Source: Wuchereria bancrofti (taxonomy: Eukaryota; Nematoda; Chromadorea; Rhabditida; Onchocercidae). From it: a stretch of DNA of 64,000 nt. The translations under genes were made by a program, and so were the position numbers. Below, piece after piece: positions 52,901-64,000 of the stretch (within the stretch, counting starts at the first letter, position 1; each line of letters begins with the position of its first letter). The notes beneath the pieces were generated by a model that searched no databases, was not told the DNA's origin, and saw only the letters and a program-made list of their open reading frames with translations. The DNA lies in assembly GCA_005281725.1 (NCBI GenBank), contig SSBO01000009.1, forward strand, positions 4,910,163-4,974,162, given 5' to 3'.

Positions 52901-54965
52901 AGAACATGAAATTTGTATTGAGTAAAAACGATGAATTGAATTGTTGGAAGAGTTAGAGTACACGTCTTGTTGATGTGGTACTTGGTGCTTCCCAGGTCGG
53001 AGCGTTATGCGGATTTATACTTCTTTTATTTAGTCGTTGTTGTCATTACCGTCGTTCGGGTAGTTTTAATGAATAATTCAGGGATTTGTTGGGATTTTCT
53101 CGACACTGACCATCTTAACAGCTGTAACATTCTAATTTATTGTTGAATTCTGATGCTTCTGTTTAGAAAACTTTTTACTTCTCAGGACTGAAACCTCCTG
53201 TCGAAGTGAAACAGAAGAATCACCAGCTGACAGAAGCATTAAGTGTGAAACTAAATAGCACTGTTATCAATGAGGATATTTGCTTTACGGCTAATCAATG
53301 TCAATCTAACGCTACGTGTTATTTTAACAAAACGATACAAAAATATTCTTGTAAATGTGCAGATGGACATAAGAACTGCATCAATAAAGCAGCGCAGAAT
53401 TATAACGGTATTTCAGATGACATTTTTGAACCTTAAAATTTGACCATTCTGAAAATGACTAACGACTGAATTAAACCTTTTCTCTTTTCTGAATTTCAGG
53501 ATGTGAAATGAACCATAAAATTCACTTTTGTCGTTTAATTCTCTTCCTATTAAGAAAGACAAATGTAAAATTAAAGAAAGACTTCCAGAATCAGATCCAT
53601 GTTCGATGAATCTGTGTAAGAATGGCACAACATGTATTGTTAAAGTTAGAAAAGATATGTTAAAGTATGAATGTCACAATGAATCAAGTTTGTTATTTTT
53701 CAATTTAAAAGATAATGTCTAAAGTGCTCAATATTGCTGACACAGTTCTCTGTAATACAATTTGTGGAAGAATATAATATATCGTAGAATTCATGTGGTC
53801 GCTTATTGCAGGATCTGTGATGTGAATCCATTCTTAAATAAGTAATCTTTAAGACAACAAGTAACATTTGTTATTTAACATTTTTTTTGTGATTGTCCAC
53901 TTAGATTTGGTTTTTAGCGGACAATCACAAAAATTTCAATATCAATATCAATATTGATAATGGTGAAATGCAGGATCTTTCTAGGAGCATAAATTAGTGG
54001 AGGAAATTCCACCGGAACTTTGTTCAGAAACTACTCTCAACGATTTCTGTGTAATTTTCCTAATAATCAAAACTCTTCCGGCATATTCGATTTTTGCCAG
54101 GAAAGAAAAGTAACTGATAAGTGACGTCTCATAAAGAAGGGAACGTAGGCTTCTTTCACTTGAAAAGAATTTAACTTAAAATTAGTAATTATTTGATTTA
54201 AATAAATTTAGTTATTGAAAAGACGAAACTAACCAGATATGATGAAAAAGTGGAATTAATACCCAGTGATAAAGTTGAATGGATCAAACAGCTTAAAGAA
54301 TGAAAGGTAAAGAGTTGAAAATGAAGAAAATTAAGAAACAAAATCATGAATTAACCAGTGGAACTAGGAACGGTAAGTTGCATACCTACTTATGAAAAGT
54401 GTTTTAACTTTAGTGCAACAATTCTACCTACTGTTACCTTGAGCAAGTGAATGAATGTTTTGGACTTTTTCAGTCACTCATTGATGAACTTTTAATAATG
54501 AAATTGTCTACAAGATAAGTCTCTTATCAACGTTTTTGAAAAGCAGACTGAAGACTCGTTTAATTGTGTTCATATGCATTCTTCGTATTGCGTCGATTTG
54601 GTTATGTATCTAAGTCATACAATTTTCATGACCTGGTTGTTTGTCTCCCTATGTAACGTGACACTCATATCCACTTGATATGACCTCATGCAAATTTCAA
54701 TGGCAAGAATAACCAAAAAAAGTAAACACATGTATGTTTAGGGTTAGATCAGCAAATGCTGCATGATAGTGATAATGAAGATAATATGACAGATGTTAAC
54801 AACATAACAAATGAAACAATCCCCACAAAAAGGAGTTTGGCAGCGATCAGTCTCAATGACACTGCTGCTGGAACCACAATCGATACCAACCATATCCGAC
54901 TGTCAACAATTGGTCTCTTGACATCTGTGGTCTGGTTTCAATACCTCTATCAGATGGCCACATAA
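49945..54965 (+). CDS. Kunitz/EGF mosaic extracellular protein (MEC-9-like), damaged
   Basis: Nearly all exons are entered and left in phase 1, as in extracellular mosaic proteins: 49945-50089 (second half of a Kunitz domain, FHYGGCLGNGNRF), 50290-50485 (Kunitz 2, FFYYGCGGNDNRF), about 50559-50818 (EGF-like pieces), 51119-51253 (DLDECRIG, calcium-binding EGF), 51456-51527 (shortened EGF), 51786-51917 (DIDECLSW, calcium-binding EGF), 52015-52218 (Kunitz 3), 53186-53407 (EGF), 53500-53687 (EGF), 54212-54372 (charged) and 54742 or 54748-54965 (C-terminal exon, hydrophobic stretch, TAA). The mix recalls C. elegans MEC-9, an extracellular touch-receptor protein, but this is from memory. Lesions: an extra G at 50319-50321, TAG at 52044-52046, a 1-base shift near 53524-53527 and another before TGA 54301-54303. 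The first exon ends at a GC donor. Kunitz 2 lacks the expected second cysteine. The 5' end was not found. It may be a pseudogene or hold assembly errors. Confidence 0.72.
53884..53933. repeat. Perfect 15-base inverted repeat in an intron
   Basis: tttttgtgattgtcc at 53884-53898 is the exact reverse complement of ggacaatcacaaaaa at 53919-53933, leaving a 20-base loop. It lies in a presumed intron of the Kunitz/EGF gene. It could be the ends of a tiny deleted transposon or a simple hairpin; no target-site duplication was identified. Confidence 0.85.
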
Positions 54966-57195
54966 TACTATACCTATTTCTATCTACTAATCTATCTTAT
55001 TTATCTATGTATACAATTTATTCACAATCAAAGAATTAAATTTATTTTTTGACCAAAGTTATTTCCTAACTACTTGTTACCTCTTTACACTATATCTCAG
55101 CTTTCCAGTTATTGAAACATAGGGAATTTATTTCAGACATGAAATTTTCATATTATAAATACTCAAGAATATCACTGCTTTCTATTCTAAACTTCTTTCT
55201 TACACTTACTTTCAACAACCTCATTCTCACACTCTTCAAATGTTATGAATCTATCTAATCAATCTCTGTAACTTTTGAATCCAACAAATATTTGATATTC
55301 CAACTTTCCTTCCTTGTAATAAATATCATAGAACTGTCAGCAGTTAAAAACGTTTGCTTCACTGTATTTACAGGTAACTTCGCTTGACTGTTTTTATATA
55401 GGCTTTGCATGACAAGGCCTTCCCAAACTCTCGCGGAAATATGAGAACAAACTGTGACAAACAAATACAAAAATCTCTAAAACAGTTTACCTTTCAGATA
55501 TCATTATATACGCCGGCAGTGTCGATTATATACGCCGGTAGGTTTCCAGTGCTTAGACACAAGTAATTCACCGATGTGAAACATAAATATATAAAGAATT
55601 CCCCCACTAGGAGACTGATTACTCAGCAATTCAAATCAAGAAGACAGATGCGCAAAATGTTTTTGAAATTACCACAAATTAATGTGCAGAACCACTTGTT
55701 CATCACTAGAGAATTCCTCCAACGAATTTCTAATTTATTAAAATATGTCACACTGACAAGTTCGGTATCTTGAAATTCGGTAATTCCCTTTTTCGGTTCT
55801 CCGACTCCATCAATGATGTCTTTGTTAAGACTTTCTCACAAGTAAGGCTGAAACTATTTTGAAAAGTGAGGGATTGATACAAGCATTCAAATTCAACTAT
55901 TCTTGCTAGAAGAGTTTATGTTGTTACTAACGAATGTTGTACTGACGATGGAAAGGCATAAAAATTAGTGAGAAGTTCAGGTTCATCGGAAAATTCTATT
56001 AGAACAGAAGTGGAGTACAACAGAAGCAGATGTGAAATTAGCTCTTCCTCAAATTAGCTTTCCCCATGTCTTTCTAAAAGCCATCGCAGGCATCAAGAAA
56101 AGTTCAAAATCACTTCCTCGAGTCTCATTACACGCAGTAAAAAACAAATATGAGCAGAGAGGAAAGAGACGATTATAGAGGAATGCCGGTCTGCTCAAAT
56201 TGAAGAGAATCACAAACCTTCCAATGATTCCGCGAAATCCCAAACTTCCATACTCAGTTTTACTTGATTGAAAATTTGAACGGCAACCATCAAATCCACT
56301 TATTTGGCTCACCGTCGGACAACTAGATAAAGTTAAATAAGTTCTTTCCCAAAGAAAATACCTACGCAGTTTTCGATGAAAACATTTCCCACACAGTAAA
56401 CAGTTTTTACAAAGATCAAACATGAGTATACCGATGCAACCGACAATACATTTCAAAAAAATATTTTTTAAAAAAATCTAAGAAATCCGAATTTCCCGTT
56501 ATGAATCTCAATAACCATGCTCAATGGATAATCTTCGTGTCTTAAATTATATTTCGTTGAAACAGTTTTATGCATGTCGCATACTGACTAATCGAAGTTT
56601 GTACCTTATCAGGAGAGACTATTTAACATAATACAGTTGCTTTACTAAAAGAAATTTTCTACTATTACCGCTCTAGAAGCTAGAAAAAACAGTGTTCAAG
56701 AAGAAATTTAAAATATGACTGCAGCCATTATGCCGATAGCATTAGGAAAAACTATATAAATTCCTACTTCATTTCAGACTTATGAAACAAGGTGAAATAC
56801 AACCTAAAAATAGAAAAGAAACTAAATATCAAACAAAGCAAAATTGTTCTCAAGTGATTTTTTTTTCGCAAACATTCTGATTAAAACTGATTATACATTC
56901 AATTATTGCACCATCTATTTTTCAGACATATTCCTGAGTCATTGTTATTCAGATTATGAAGCTTTTAAAATCAAATACAAAAAATTCAAAATTTTCGCTT
57001 TCAAAATTAACTTTGAAAAGTGCAGGAGATCCCGACAAACAGCTCTGATCAAGAGCCAACATTATAGGAATTCGGAACTCATACATTAAAAATACAATGC
57101 TTGGCTTCGATATTATCACAAAAAAACACGAAAACAATCATAAAATAAAAAGAGAATATGTATTTCTCCTTAAAATTAAAATTACATTTGGTTCA
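54966..57195. other. Intergenic region between two converging genes
   Basis: The Kunitz/EGF gene (plus) and the paraplegin gene (minus) converge here, so both 3' UTRs are expected. The 135-codon minus frame at 56049-56456 has no recognisable domain, and the plus strand is partly open over the same bases; I do not call it. A 14-base repeat attatatacgccgg occurs at 55503-55516 and 55525-55538. Confidence 0.5.
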
Positions 57196-63029
<5,834 letters not shown>

Positions 63030-63031
63030 CT
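63030..63031 (-). promoter_or_regulatory. Trans-splice-type acceptor abutting the SPG7 start
   Basis: On the minus strand gtgattttcag ends directly at the ATG at 63029. With no upstream coding exon needed, because a mitochondrial presequence starts here, this is best read as a spliced-leader acceptor leaving no native 5' UTR. An upstream cis intron is the alternative. Confidence 0.55.
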
Positions 63032-63921
63032 GAAAATCACCTCAATTTTCCTTATTTTAGGCTGTAAGTATAATACTAATGCAAGACAAACTGCAACGAA
63101 TGTCTGGAAATTCGGATATCATACTTCAAGAGATCGGTAATAGTAGTTCAGTAAAAATAATCTCAACTAGAAATTGCTTTGCTTATACACACTGAACAAA
63201 TACGATTCCAACTCTAAGTATAATATCAGAATTATCAGGTCCTGAAATATTATAACATCACATTTATTTCTTTGGGATTGCATAAAATAAAGATAACTGA
63301 GCAATGACACTTACCCCACGCGCAAATTTGTAATCTTCTTCCCCAAATTTTTCTATTTCTTATGATCATTCAAAGGATCTGAAATATTATAACATTACAT
63401 CGACCAATATTACATGCTTTAAACAATTCAAGCACTGCTTTAAACAATTCAAGGTTACTAGCAAATGAAAAAGATTGCATAAAATAAAGACAACTGTTTC
63501 ACCCGTCCGGTTAAGCTACGTCTCAGATTCTCGAACTTGCACGCCACAAACTCTTTTGGAACACAACCACTGAATTACATGACCTGTTTTCTTAGAAGAT
63601 GTCACCTTGGCAGCCGTAAAGGATAATGTCTTTCGATTCCCACTTTTAGACTCCACCTAATAACTCCCTAACTTTCAACTTCAATCCCGTAACAAATTTA
63701 AAAAGTGATCAAATTAAAGGACTAACTTCTACAATCCAGACAGGTTTCCTCAATCCAGACAGTGAGTTGCCCGCCGAGCGGGTATTTCGCGGTTTAGGTC
63801 CCGTGTTACTTTTTTTCTAAGTTTTTTCAGGCTACGACTTCAGTTTATAAGCATAGGCATGTTGCAGGTGCATAGTGGTAATTTTTCAATTTCAATCACA
63901 AAACTGAATCCTAATTAAACA
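63032..63921. promoter_or_regulatory. Shared upstream region of two divergent genes
   Basis: About 0.9 kb separates the SPG7 start (minus) from the next plus-strand ATG. A locally GC-rich block at about 63767-63812 (gcccgccgagcgggtatttc and onward) stands out from the AT-rich flank and could be core promoter. An acceptor (taagttttttcag) ends at 63830, 91 bases before the ATG at 63922, and may receive a spliced leader or close a 5' UTR intron. Short duplications lie nearer SPG7, listed separately. Confidence 0.4.
63242..63500 (+). repeat. Short duplicated blocks upstream of SPG7
   Basis: tgctttaaacaattcaag is repeated at 63415-63432 and 63436-63453. ctgaaatattataacat occurs near 63242 and again near 63379. 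gattgcataaaataaaga occurs near 63276 and again near 63473. Together they indicate a partial duplication with later divergence. Confidence 0.75.
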
Positions 63922-64000
63922 ATGTTGCTGGGAAGAAGAGCAATTCATACGTGTGTAGCATGGTATGGACCTGTGAAAGATCGAATCATACAAAGGCTTC
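63922..64000 (+). CDS. Start of a gene with a possible mitochondrial N-terminus, cut by the window
   Basis: An ATG at 63922 opens a frame of 26 codons to the window edge. The N-terminus (MLLGRRAIHTCVAWYG) is basic and lacks acidic residues, like a mitochondrial presequence, and is followed by GPVKDRIIQRL. That short motif is reminiscent of the start of BolA-like proteins, but too little is present to decide. It is transcribed divergently from SPG7. Confidence 0.5.
   Translation, partial: MLLGRRAIHTCVAWYGPVKDRIIQRL

Noticed and set aside
56049..56456. 135-codon minus-strand open frame
   Set aside because: No recognisable domain, no supported splice partners, and it lies between two converging genes where UTRs are expected.

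Overview
The window looks like nuclear DNA from a parasitic nematode, most plausibly a spirurid/filarial (clade III) worm. It is AT-rich, genes are split into many short exons with TTTTNCAG-type acceptors, and two genes have an acceptor at or within 5 bases of the ATG, the usual mark of spliced-leader trans-splicing. The gene content is also animal and nematode-like: an innexin, a Notch ligand, a CAP protein, a Kunitz/EGF protein and a mitochondrial m-AAA protease. Species cannot be fixed from the sequence alone.

Layout. 1-4300: weak coding traces (an unrecognised minus-strand frame, an orphan plus-strand terminal exon, a REEP/TB2-DP1-like remnant). 4325-8442 (+): complete nine-exon innexin, 409 codons plus stop, followed by phase-compatible extra exons at 8718-9409 and 10633-11145 that probably encode alternative cytoplasmic tails. 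13500-13735: a GC-rich, hairpin-forming island that is a non-coding RNA candidate. 16584-25595 (-): fourteen-exon Delta-type Notch ligand (MNNL, DSL, nine EGF repeats, one membrane segment, about 180-residue tail) with one apparent 1-base frameshift in EGF-1. 25596-40625: about 15 kb without a convincing gene, upstream of Delta. 40626-43039 (-): five-exon CAP/SCP-TAPS protein with no signal peptide. 43047-49944: gene-poor. 49945-54965 (+): Kunitz/EGF mosaic gene reminiscent of nematode MEC-9, carrying three frameshifts and an in-frame stop, so either decaying or poorly assembled. 57196-63029 (-): complete seventeen-exon paraplegin/SPG7 m-AAA protease. 63922-64000 (+): first coding bases of a divergently transcribed gene that runs off the window.

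The genes do not form a pathway or operon. The links visible here are a head-to-head pair (SPG7 and the partial plus-strand gene, about 0.9 kb apart, both with possible mitochondrial N-termini) and a very large upstream region for the developmental ligand gene. Exon boundaries were fixed by hand from GT/AG sites and checked by reading-phase arithmetic. No homology search could be run, so orthology statements rest on remembered family features. The best leads are the canonical Delta in a nematode, the innexin tail-switching exons, the GC-rich RNA-like island, and the clustered lesions in the Kunitz/EGF gene.
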